A stretch of DNA of 64,000 bases from Myotis daubentonii (lineage: Eukaryota; Chordata; Mammalia; Chiroptera; Vespertilionidae): positions 86,875,063 through 86,939,062 of the forward strand of contig NC_081841.1 of NCBI RefSeq assembly GCF_963259705.1, in the 5' to 3' direction. The position numbers and the translations under genes were made by a program. This document shows, one piece after another, positions 54,827-64,000 of this stretch. Position 1 is the first letter of the stretch; every line of letters starts with the position of its first letter. Under the pieces are notes generated by a model. The model was given only the letters and a program-made list of their open reading frames with translations, was not told the origin of the DNA and did no database searches.

Positions 54827-54834
54827 CCCTAGGT

Positions 54835-55690
54835 CAATGGTATATAATTCTAGGTCAGCTTTGAAGTCTTTAAGTAACTTTGTTTTAATTCACTTTCAAT
54901 TTTCAAAAGTATATTTATACTGTATTGCTCCTCCAAAGAGTCCTGAAACAAAGGAATGATGAGGGAGTGGTCAACCTCAAAAAGGTGGATGCTTTAAGCA
55001 TCTGCTGGCTGGCACTGGGGCCAACTGGCCTGGGAATAGGCGACAGATAACTACCATTTGCCTCTGTAGAGAATCCACATAGACATTTCGCTGGAATCTG
55101 CTACCAACTCTGTAAAGCCTGAAATAGGGCAGGTATTATCCCATTTTTCCAGGTGAGAAACTTGAGAATTCCAGAGCTTACATGACACAGATAATTATCA
55201 AACCAGGACTAGAATTCAAGTCCTTCGACTTCTTGTCTGAATTTTTCTCTATTATTAAAACCACCAAATTACACGGAGCTCTCTTTAGAATAGGCCTGAA
55301 CACAGTACCTGCATTTCATCTATTAAATGTGTGGACATGGGGATATTCAAACTAGTATCTTCCCTTCCTTGAGGATTTTAAATAAATTATTTTTTTAAAA
55401 AGCAGTGCAGAGAATGGTCACATGGACAAGAAGCAAGAGGGCAGCAAATTGAATGAAGTCGTCTGGCTCCATCCCACCAGCTCTGTGAACACTTGTTTTC
55501 TTGGGCAATTTTATGAATCAGTGGAAAGATATATAGGTAGAATGCAAATAGAGTATACAGATGGCAAATATTCAGAAGGAATGGTGAAAATGCTTGTGAA
55601 CAAAGTCAGCATTCAAAAAATTATCAATGGACAATAAGTCAAATCTAACAAAAACAGACTTTCAATGAGATAAATATGAGATGCTGCTAT
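54835..55690. other. gene-free stretch; MIR-like text at 55070-55250
   Basis: 'attatcccatttttccaggt', 'gagaaacttgagaattccag' and 'accaggactagaattcaagt' are a MIR core in antisense. The remainder is unrecognised. Confidence 0.45.
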
Positions 55691-55691
55691 T

Positions 55692-56045
55692 ATGAGTTGA
55701 ATTGTGTTGCCCCCAAAATTCATATGTTGAAACCCTAACCCCAGCAACCTCAGAATGTTACTGCATTTAGAAATAAAGGTGATTGCATTTAAATGAGGCC
55801 ATGAAGATGGGCCCTGATCCAGTCTGACTGGTGTTTTTATGAGAAGAGAAGATTAGAACATAGACAAGCCATAGACTGAGGGGTGACCATGTAAGGACAC
55901 AGCTAGAAGGGGCCATCTGCAAGCCAAGGAGAGAGAGAGACCTCAGGGGGGGGGGGGGAAAAAACTTTTGACACCTTGATCTTGGACTTGAGAAAATAAA
56001 TTTCTGTTGTTGAAGCCACCTGGTACCCCCATTTGGGCAACAAAA
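55692..56045 (+). mobile_element. MaLR-type LTR (MLT1-like), sense
   Basis: 'gagttgaattgtgttgcccc', 'caaaattcatatgttgaaac', 'gactggtgtttttatgagaa', 'gccatctgcaagccaaggag', 'gacaccttgatcttggactt' and AATAAA near 55996 give the full MLT1-like order. A G12 run at 55946-55957 is embedded. Solo LTR, diverged. Confidence 0.8.
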
Positions 56046-56219
56046 GAAAAATGTTCTTATTGAATATCCAATAGCTATCTTGCTTAGCAATGTGTGGTGG
56101 CAGGGGAGAGAGAGGCTTCCATTAATGGTAAATAAACTCTATGTAGTCCATTGTGTATTTGACTGTGAAACAAAAAAAAAGTATAACACAGAATGAATTA
56201 GTAGGGGTCTAGTATTTGA

Positions 56220-56425
56220 GTCAGCAAGGTCTCTGGTGTTAGACACAATGGTTTGTGCCAACCTTGTCCTTTTCTAGTTCTGCCATCTGGGGGGCAGGTC
56301 ATCTCTTTCTGTGCTTGTGCCCTCATCTATGAATTGGAGATAATACCAGCCTCAGAGGATGTTTGAGAGGAGTTCAAGAGATAATAAATATCATGCGCTT
56401 AGCACAAAGCCAGGCTTGGAGAAAA
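56220..56425 (+). mobile_element. MIR SINE remnant
   Basis: 'tctagttctgccatctgggg', 'ctcatctatgaattggagat' and 'gcgcttagcacaaagccagg' follow MIR order. Confidence 0.65.
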
Positions 56426-56574
56426 GAATAAATGAAAGCCACTGGGTTTTGTATTGATATCATCCTTACCATCACCCTCTGACGATGAGAGTTTGTCTCT
56501 TCTTGGGGATGATCAGACCTCATCTCAGTATCAGCTTTAGCTCTTCAAACCCCACTGATAAAAACAACAGCAAG

Positions 56575-56770
56575 AACCATTGATTTGAGTGTCTGCTCTG
56601 TGTCAGTTGTTGCATTTACCTCTTTACTTTAATCTCCACAAACCCCCCTCATACTATGTGTAATTAACAACATTTTACAAAGGAAGAAACCAAAACTGAA
56701 ACACACACAGCCAGCAAGTGGTGGAGGCAGATTCCAAACCGGGTGTGTCTGACCCCAACGGATTTCTCTC
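56575..56770 (-). mobile_element. MIR/L2-type remnant, antisense
   Basis: 'tgagtgtctgctctgtgtca', 'ttaatctccacaaacccccc', 'aacattttacaaaggaagaa' and 'cacagccagcaagtggtgga' are the reversed MIR core ('ccattttacagatgaggaa' type). Confidence 0.7.
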
Positions 56771-57560
56771 TTCCTCTACTTGTATGCTCAGAGCAAGGCA
56801 ACTTGAAACAATATCTCAAAAAAAAATCAGCAAGAACATCCACATAATCACTTAGCAGGAATGTTGCAAAAGTTGTCCATTAAATATCAGCAAAGAGCTG
56901 TCGTCATGACTTTCAGGCTCCTCCCAGACCCAAAACAACCTTGTAACTTGCAGTTACTAAGCTTCCTAGAAAACAGTGACCAGCAAGGAAATGTACTAGA
57001 TACTCAACCACAGGGCAAGATGTGGGACTCCAGTCAAAGAAGAAATGGGGGAACAGACAGAGAAAGAAGGACAGCCACGATATGAGGTAGCACGGCCAGG
57101 GTCCTAGCTACTGAGCTATACAAATCGTGGGCTGAGGAAAGCAAGCAAGGTACTGTCTGAAGCAGGTTCGGTGGCTCAGACAGTGAGAGGTGTAGTTTCA
57201 AAATCCTGTCTCACCATAGAAAAGCTGTGTGCCTTTGGCCAAATTACAAGTGAATGTTTACTAAATGTTTGTTCACATTATTATTATTCCTGTGAATAGA
57301 TTTTTGTCCCAGGATATGGGGCAGAGCTAAAGCTAATCATAATTACCCTTTCTCAGAAGATTACAGTAAGACAGAAGTAAGAAGTAAGGACTTCAGTATA
57401 CCATGGAGAAAATGTGAAAAAGCTCTACTTCTGAGAACTGATACCTACTTATGAAAGTTTCTGAACTTAAGAAGGGAGTAAGCTTAAATTGTGATTAAAG
57501 TTTCCTGTCATGGTTCTTCCCTTACGTAAAATAGTTTACATGCATAGTTCTTTTTTTCAT
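56771..57560. other. gene-free stretch
   Basis: Mixed-composition DNA without recognised features. A MIR-like piece may lie at 57160-57290 ('tgtgtgcctttggccaaatt'). Confidence 0.4.
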
Positions 57561-57561
57561 T

Positions 57562-57790
57562 CACTGGTAAGGCACAGGGTGAAGCACGTGGGCTCCACAA
57601 CCACGTTTTCTGTGTTCAAATTCCATCTGGATCTTTATTGCCTGAGTGATCTTGCCAAGTTACTTAAAATCTCTCTAAGCCTCTCCTGGTCTATAAAATG
57701 GAGATGATCGTAGTACTTATTTCAGAGGACCAGTATAAGGAGTTGTACACTTGTAACAGTGCCTATATAGCAAGAGTTACCTATTATTAC
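57562..57790 (+). mobile_element. MIR SINE, well preserved
   Basis: 'gaagcacgtgggctccacaa', 'ctgagtgatcttgccaagtt', 'ggtctataaaatggagatga' and 'ttgtacacttgtaacagtgc' follow MIR head, core and tail. Confidence 0.8.
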
Positions 57791-57829
57791 AATTGTGAGT
57801 AATTTCTAGGCATCGTGATAGGCATAAAA

Positions 57830-58070
57830 GACACAATGATATATAAAGCAAGGATTCTGACTGACCCTGGAGGAGTTCTGGGCTTGTGAAGAAGAGATTC
57901 AAAAGCTGAATTCCAATAAAATGTGACCAGTGTGACAATGGCTTGACCTACATCTGGGTAAGATGGGGGCAGACAGGACAGGTAGCTAATTTGCCTGGGA
58001 AGCCTTTCTGTAAGAGGAAATACCTGAACTAAGTCTTCAAGGATGAGCAGGTGGCAAAGTTCTGGTGGAA
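57830..58070 (-). mobile_element. L2-like remnant, antisense
   Basis: 'caaggattctgactgaccct', 'tttctgtaagaggaaatacc' and 'tcttcaaggatgagcaggtg' are the antisense L2-like order also seen at 21720-22000. Confidence 0.55.
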
Positions 58071-58173
58071 TCTTTGTAATATTATAGCCACCACCACCCC
58101 CCCCCCAAAAAAAATGCCTACAATATTAGCAAATGCAAAAATTTCCAAATGTTCTAACTGATTTTAAAATTAA

Positions 58174-58610
58174 TCTATACTAATAAAGGGTAATATGCTA
58201 ATTAAACCAGAAGACCTTCCTGGAGACCTTCCACATGTCCTTCTGGACAAAGCCATGGCAGTAGGGCTGAGGCAGAAGCAATTAGGGATGATCAGGCCAG
58301 AAGGGGAGGGCAGTTGGGGGCGAGTAGGCCAGTGGGGGAGCAGTTGGGAGTGAGCAGGCCAGCAAGGGGGGGGGCAATTGTGGACGAGAAGGCCAGCATG
58401 CAGAGTAGTTAAGGGTGATCAGGCAGGCAGACAGGTGAGCAGTTAGGAGCCAGCAGTCCCAGATTGTGAGAGGGATGTCGTGTGGGACCGGGCCTAAACC
58501 AGCAGTCAGATATCCCCCGAGGAGTCCCAGATTGGAGAGGGTTCAGGCCGGGCTGAGGGACACCACCCCCCCCCACTCCTGTGCACAAATTTTGTGCACC
58601 AGGCCACTAG
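58174..58610 (+). mobile_element. HeliBat-type Helitron with internal tandem units
   Basis: It starts TCTATACTAATAAAGGG after an A and ends AGGCCACTAG before a T, with the hairpin GTGCACAAA/TTTGTGCAC just before. The interior has several units around 'ggcagttgggggcgagtagg' from about 58260 to 58440, like 3180-3633, but its 5' end is of the TCTATACTAATAAA type. No coding sequence. Confidence 0.88.
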
Positions 58611-58760
58611 TAATAATATAATAAGCCATGATATTAAAAGCATTGTATTAAAAGCGTTGTATCATATCAGTTAAAGCAAAACAATGTTTTTTGTCTAATT
58701 TATAGCTATCTTTTGCTCAATGATTCATATGGATAGGTTTCAGTTAAAAAGTATTGCCCA

Positions 58761-58971
58761 CCCTAGGTGGTTTGGCTCAGTGGATATAGCTTCGGCCTGC
58801 GGACGAAAGGGTCCTGGGTTCGATTCTGGTCAAGGGCACTTGCCTGGGTTGTGGTCTCAGCCCAACGTGCAGGAGGCAGTTAATCAATGATTCCCTCTCA
58901 TCACTGATGTTTCTATCTCTCTCTTCCTCTCCCTTCCTCTCTGAAATCAATAAAAAACATATTTAAAAAAT
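58761..58971 (+). mobile_element. Ves-type SINE, first of two at one target
   Basis: It starts 'ccctaggtggtttggctcag' and has 'gggttcgattctggtcaagg' and the end 'aaatcaataaaaaacatatt'. The target word 'gtattgccca' precedes it (58751-58760) and recurs after it (58976-58985). Confidence 0.92.
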
Positions 58972-58985
58972 AAAAGTATTGCCCA

Positions 58986-59186
58986 AGCCTAGCCTGTGCG
59001 GCTCGGTGATTGTCGACCTATGAACCAGAAGGTCACCGTTCGATTCCCAATCAGGGCACATGCCCAGGTTACAGGTTCGATCTCCAGTAGGGGGAATTCA
59101 GGTGGCAGCCTGTCAATGATTTCTCTCATCATTGATGTTTCTATCTCTCTCTCCCTCTCCTTTCTTCTCTAAAATATATATATACA
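58986..59186 (+). mobile_element. Ves-type SINE variant, second of two at one target
   Basis: It starts 'agcctagcctgtgcggctcg', has 'caccgttcgattcccaatca' and ends in a TATATA-rich tail. A third copy of the target word (tattgccca) follows at 59187-59195. The body differs from the first SINE and resembles that at 48654. Confidence 0.88.
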
Positions 59187-59509
59187 TATTGCCCAAGTAA
59201 TTGAAAAAGAAAACAGATACCAAAGCTCATATCCTAGGGGACTTGAAAAAAGGAAAGAATATACCAAAAAAAAGCTAGTTTATAAGTGGATAAATATTAA
59301 ATAACTTGTAAAATATGACCAGTGACCATGTCAGTGAACTGGATTCTCTTTAAGAACAGAGAATATTTTTAACTTCTTTGTAATCCCAGTTTTTCATGCC
59401 GTGCTTGGCAATAAATGCTTGATTCATTAACATAAGAACAAATAGAGTTGAATTACTGGCTAAAAAAAAATGAAAGTGATAAATCATCCTTGAAATGAAC
59501 ATCATAATA

Positions 59510-59810
59510 ATTACCAACTTTTATTGAGCACTTCTTATATGCCAGGCTCTATATAAAGTCTGAATATGGGTTGTCACAATTTAATCTTATAAAGTCAGGC
59601 TATTTTTATTCCCACTTTGCAAACTTATTGACTGATTCAATACCTATTGATTAGGGAACTAATAACTTCCAGGCACTGTTCTGGGAGCTGTAGCTAGAAC
59701 AGTGAACAAAAGAGACAAAGCACTTGCTCTCAGAGAGACTGCATTCCAATGAGGGAAGCAAATGGTAAGCAATACAACATAGCATTACAAGGTAAGGTGA
59801 TGTGATTTAC
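59510..59810 (-). mobile_element. MIR and L2-like tails, antisense
   Basis: 'tattgagcacttcttatatg' and 'ccaggctctatataaagtct' up to 59640, then 'ccaggcactgttctgggagc' and 'acagtgaacaaaagagacaa' up to about 59760, are two antisense tails of the MIR/L2 class in succession. Confidence 0.65.
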
Positions 59811-60184
59811 ACACCACGACATAACATGTTATAACATAATATCATTTCATGTTGGGTTCCTCAGGAAACTGACTCTGAGACTGTGAGGGGAAGTGAAAGA
59901 AGCAGGACTGGGCAAAGGGAGAAATTGGACCATGTGATTCAGGCTGAATGAACTCAGCCAACCCCACAGGGAGCTCTCAAGCTGGGATGGCCTGGAGTCT
60001 AAGCATCTGGGCCTTTTTATCTCCATAGTCTTCCGATGCAGGCTGCCCTGGGAAGAGTCCATGACCTTGGGTGAGGTAGCTCTCTTCAGCCAAGGACAAG
60101 TCCCAAAGAGGCCTGACAGCTGGCAGCACTCCCAGCAGCTGGAGATAATCCTTCAGTCTTAATAAGCGATGCTCTTGATTCAAT

Positions 60185-60310
60185 GCCAGAGTCTTGCCCA
60201 CTAGAATGTAGGCTCCATTAGGACAAGGATCTGGTTTTGTCTCTGACGCGTCCCACGTGCCTAGAACAGAGTACCTGCACATGACAGGCAGTTCTTGGTA
60301 TTTGTAAAAT
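60185..60310 (+). mobile_element. L2-like 3' end, sense
   Basis: 'cactagaatgtaggctccat', 'taggacaaggatctggtttt' and 'gtgcctagaacagagtacct' are the L2 3' terminus. Confidence 0.7.
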
Positions 60311-60553
60311 TCATGAATTCATGGTAGTAAATTATAACATCATAAAATATAGATCCAAACCAAAAGTTTCTGAAAGCTGAGGTCAAGTTGGAATACAGCA
60401 TATTTTTAAATAATTTGTACTTATTATTAGTTTTAAAAATAATAATAATTTGAAAAGTATGCTTCTTTTTACCACATTGGTTTAAAACTGAGATCAGTGA
60501 TTTGAAAATCAGTTTATAAGTTGTTTATTTTAATATTTGATTTTGATGGCTAT

Positions 60554-60942
60554 TGTTATGGGCTGAATTATGTCCCCCCAAACTTCATATGTTAAAATCC
60601 CAAACCCCAGTAACTCAGAATGAAGGGTATTTGGCAATAAGGTCATTAAAGAGGTGATTAAATTAACAGGAGGTCTTTAGATTGGACCCTAATCTAATAT
60701 GACGGGTGTTCTTATAAGAGAAGGACATTTGAACAAAGACATGCACACATATAGGAAAGGACCATGTGAAGACAGAGGGAGAAAACATCCATCTGCAAGC
60801 CAAGGAGAGAGGCCTCAGCAGAAGTTAACCCTACAGACACCTTGATCTTGAATGTCTAGCCTCCAGAACTATGAGAAAATAAATATCTGTCGTTTAAGCC
60901 ACCTTGACTATGGTACTTTGGAATGGCAGTCGCAGAACACTA
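60554..60942 (+). mobile_element. MaLR-type solo LTR (MLT1-like), sense, nearly complete
   Basis: It starts TGTTATGGGCTGAATTATGT and passes 'gggtatttggcaataaggtc', 'gaccctaatctaatatgacg', 'gtgttcttataagagaagga', 'caagccaaggagagaggcct', 'acaccttgatcttgaatgtc' and 'gagaaaataaatatctgtcg'. It ends near 'gtactttggaatggcagtcg'. No internal region is attached. Confidence 0.85.
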
Positions 60943-61019
60943 AAATAGCACTCATAGCTGAACAAGGCACCCTGCAAAGGCCCAACACACCCAGTATATA
61001 ATATAAACTTGGAGTGAGG

Positions 61020-61156
61020 GCCATCCTTAACAAAAGATAAGAGATAACAAATGCTCGTGAGGATGTGGAGAAAAGGAACCCCTTGGTGATGGGAATGTAA
61101 ATTTGTGCGGCCACTACGGGAAACAGTATGGACGTGCCTCAAGAAATTAAAAATGG
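61020..61156 (+). pseudogene. old L1 ORF2 fragment, left part
   Basis: 'gaggatgtggagaaaaggaa', 'ccccttggtgatgggaatgt' and 'cactacgggaaacagtatgg' followed by 'caagaaattaaaaatggaa' are the L1 ORF2 region upstream of the C terminus. Frames are broken. The next L1 segment resumes only at about 61628. Confidence 0.75.
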
Positions 61157-61620
61157 AATAGGATCCTAGTACAAGTCCAAAATCCATGGTCAGTCACTTC
61201 AAAAAGCTGAAATTTAAAACATCAGAGTTTGAAGTAAGAAAAGGTTTATTGATCAAGAAGGAGCCAACCAAGAAGATGGAAGACCTAATCTTCAATTTCA
61301 TTTTAAGAAAACAGAGAATCCAGGCTTCTTTTATGTCAAGAGAAGGGGGAAATGGGAGGGGCAAGAAGTGATTGACAATTACAGACATCTGGGAGCTGGC
61401 AGGGTCCGAAGAAGATTTTGCACAAAGCTCCTACAAATCTTTGGTAAACAATCATTATCTTCTTGGGAGAGGCCCCTTCCATTAAAGGGCTGTTTCTGTA
61501 AAGCTCAGGCTGAAAGCGGAATTCCTCTAAAGGTTAGAGCGTCTATATGCAAGACTAAGCAAAAGCTATGAGCCTGCAGGCCATGGGAACAAAGGAAGCT
61601 TGAACAAGATGAGTCAGAGA
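61157..61620. other. unidentified insertion in the old L1
   Basis: About 460 bp separate two L1 ORF2 pieces that should be adjacent. The segment contains 'aagaaaaggtttattgatca' and 'ggccatgggaacaaaggaag'. It may be an LTR or a degraded transposon, since TTTATT in reverse would be a poly-A signal. I see no clean target duplication. No recognised protein. Confidence 0.45.
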
Positions 61621-61624
61621 GACC

Positions 61625-62460
61625 AAGCATTTCACTGTGTTACAATCCCACTTCAGGGTATACATCCAAATGGAAGGAAATCGTTGTCACGAAGAGTTGT
61701 GTGTACACATGGTCATAGCAGCATTATTTACAATAGCTGGGAACTACCTAAGTATTTGTCAATAAATGGCTTAATGAAGGAATGAATATTCCATTGTGTA
61801 TGTACATTTTGAGCAGTCACATGTATGTACAAAATGGAATATTATTCAGCCTTTAAAACGAAGGGGAGGCCCTAACTGGTTTGGCTCAGTGGATAGAGCC
61901 TCGGCCTGTGGACTGAAAGGTCCTAAGTTCGATTCCAGTCAAGGACATGTACCTTGGTTGTGGGCACATCCCCAGTAGGAGGTGTGCAGGAAGCAGCTGA
62001 TCGATGTGTCTCTCATCGATGTTTCTAACTCTCTATCCCTCTCTCTTCCTCTCTGTAAAAAATCAATAAAAATATTTTTTTTAAAAAAGAAGGGGGGCAG
62101 GGAATCCTGTCATTGTGACAACATAGATTTGGTTAAGTAAAACAAGCCAGAGAGAGACCAGTGCAGTACGGTAACACTTCTATAGGAATTTTTTGTTAGT
62201 TTGAACTCATAGAAACAGAGAGTAGAAAAGTGGTTGCTGGTTGCCAGGGACTGAGGGGTGGAAGAAATAGAGAAAGGCTGCTAAAAGGTTATAAACCTTC
62301 AGTTATAAGATAAATAAGGTCTGAGGATCAAATGTATAACATAGTGACTCTTGCTGATAACACTGTATTTTATAACTGAAATTTGCTAAGAGAGTAGAAC
62401 TTAAATGTTCTCAGCAAAAAAAATTTTACAAAGTAAATATGTGATAGATTTGTTAGTTAA
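61625..62460 (+). pseudogene. old L1 ORF2 C-terminus and 3' UTR, split by a SINE
   Basis: 'caatcccacttcagggtata', 'catagcagcattatttacaa', 'gaatattccattgtgtatgt' and 'gaatattattcagcctttaa' are the ORF2 C-terminal coding region. After the SINE, 'aagtaaaacaagccagagag', 'gagtagaaaagtggttgctg' and 'cagggactgaggggtggaag' are old L1M-type 3' sequence. Inactive. Confidence 0.75.
61868..62087 (+). mobile_element. Ves-type SINE inserted in the old L1
   Basis: It starts 'ggccctaactggtttggctc', has 'taagttcgattccagtcaag' and 'gcagctgatcgatgtgtctc', and ends 'aaatcaataaaaatattttt'. The flanking words aaaacgaagggg and aaaaaagaagggg form an imperfect target duplication. Confidence 0.9.
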
Positions 62461-64000
62461 TTTAAAGGAGTCCTTTCCCACTGTACAGATATCAAATAAT
62501 CACATTGTATATTTCAAATATCTTGCAATTTTATTTGTCTATTACATCTCAATAAAGCTGAAAATAGTGGGTATGAATCCACACTTTAATAATATTCTTG
62601 ATAAATGGGGAAAAATACCTTAATTTTAATAGCCCTGATTTATTATTTCCTTTCCTTTGTGATATGGCTCATATTAGGAGTAGGCAAAGAGCCACCTCTG
62701 CAATGCTGTTGTTCACATGTACTTTCATTAGTAGTATTTTTTAATCTGCAATCTCTCTGCATGGGGGGTTGTCAAGCTACTTGTCTATTTGCTGGGCATT
62801 CATTTAGTTAAAGCAAGATAATATAATCTGAAAAGCTACTTACTCGACTATACTTTGAAATATTCTGAAAGCAAACAAAAGAGTAAGCATAATGGCCCCT
62901 CCCCATGTCCGCTCTGTGGAATTCGATGCCCCATTCAGGAAAACTTCCACACTGTTCAAGATACAGGCTGTTCAACATACAGACAAGGAAGGGTTCCAGC
63001 ACCATCCGTTCCATGCATGTTAATAAGCTGAATCTCTTTCTTATATTTTTAGGCAAAATAAATACTAGTCCTCATATTTTTCCCCCCTAGATCCCAGATA
63101 ATGTCTTCAGCCAATTTCTGGGATACATAAACCCCCACTATGGAGGCCAGTCTCCTTGAGTAAACAAAGAGAACAGCTGTTTTTTTAATCACTTCTCAGA
63201 CAAAAGCCAGCTCTGCCCTTGTTCTATTATGTGTAGAATTATCCAGGCCCAGAGTGACCCGCCACTCTCTGAAATGCCCCTCAAACAACAAACACCAGCC
63301 CTCCAACTCCTTATTCAAGGGCATTCTCTCCTGGGGTGCTGCCACCTGATTGCCCTGAAGTGTGTTCCTCTCTCACAGAGACAACATTGTGAAATCCCTC
63401 AGCATTCCCTAAAGAAAATCTAGGGTTGAGTGTTATTCTGTGTTCTTTGAATCTCTGAGTTTGACCCAGAGGATGCACAATTCAGAAGCCATGTAATTGA
63501 ATTTCCTCTCACCAGCCTGCCCGGGCTTGCTGTCTGTCACTCATCACAGCCAATGTCTTTGTAAAGGGCTTTAGGAACCACATCTTCATGTCACCGAGCA
63601 AATAACATGTTAACTGTTAATTGACACAGGGAAATGCTCCAGGATTGTGTTCCTGTCTTTGTTAGAGGATGATAGGTGCCACTTTCCTTACAGTTTTCAG
63701 TGAGGTTATAATTTGAATTCCCCTTGCCCCCTAAGTGTTGGTTTTAGTCAGTGTCTCTGTTTTTGTGGCACGATTGGTTTTATTATTAAATTATACTAAT
63801 AGTTTTCAGAGTTTAAATTCTTTTTAAACTCATTTTCTCTTGCAGTAATGTATTTTATATATTTTTTAATCATACCAATAACATTTCCCTTGAGGGTCTT
63901 GGAATTTTAAAAATAGACTATGATAAAAATTGTGTAAATATTTAGGTATAAATCATTTCTATTTCCTCAAATTGTCTTTCCTTCTTTATCAAAGTCCTCA
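62461..64000. other. gene-free right end
   Basis: Unique-looking sequence without a named feature. The section 63200-63700 has more balanced composition and could be conserved noncoding DNA. The frame at 63229-63423 is unrecognised. The window ends inside AT-rich DNA. Confidence 0.35.

Overview
The window looks like mammalian nuclear DNA from a vesper bat (Vespertilionidae). The evidence is a combination of repeat families recognised from memory: many tRNA-derived Ves-type SINEs (opening near 'ccctaaccggtttggctc'), HeliBat-type Helitrons (5' TC, 3' GTGCA/TGCAC hairpin, CTAG end, inserted between A and T), a SPIN-type hAT element, several other short hAT elements with 8-bp target duplications, and a TA-flanked Tc1/mariner-type MITE. 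Beneath these lies the old mammalian layer of MIR, L2-like, MaLR-LTR and hAT-Charlie remnants. No search was run, so family names rest on pattern recognition.

I find no convincing host protein-coding exon, no rRNA, tRNA or snRNA gene, no CRISPR and no bacterial-type feature. The open reading frames are short. They are either frames through purine microsatellites, C-terminal pieces of L1 ORF2, or unrecognised frames of chance-like length. The window is probably intergenic or lies inside a large intron.

Layout. 0-5 kb: antisense MaLR LTR, a 300-bp polypurine block and two Helitrons. 5-13.4 kb: mostly unique-looking DNA with a GC-richer patch near 9.8 kb. 13.4-15.8 kb: an antisense L1 split by two head-to-tail Helitrons, one carrying a SINE. 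16.7-21 kb: SPIN, a SINE, a GATA repeat, a young palindromic hAT, MIR, an LTR remnant and another SINE. 21-30 kb: a long stretch of L2-like remnants in both orientations. 29.5-36 kb: a hAT, a SINE with a foreign insert, a retroposed transcript-like copy, a second polypurine block, an L1 and a Helitron. 36-45 kb: L1 3' ends, MIRs, SINEs and an L1 inserted in a MIR. 46-49.3 kb: a perfect inverted repeat, two hAT elements, the mariner MITE and a nested SINE cluster. 49.3-54.5 kb: largely unique-looking. 54.5-62.5 kb: a hAT, MaLR LTRs, a Helitron, tandem SINEs and an old L1 hit by a SINE. 62.5-64 kb: unique-looking.

Nothing here works together as a pathway. The story is one of successive transposition, best read at 13.4-15.8 kb, where insertion order can be reconstructed from target duplications.
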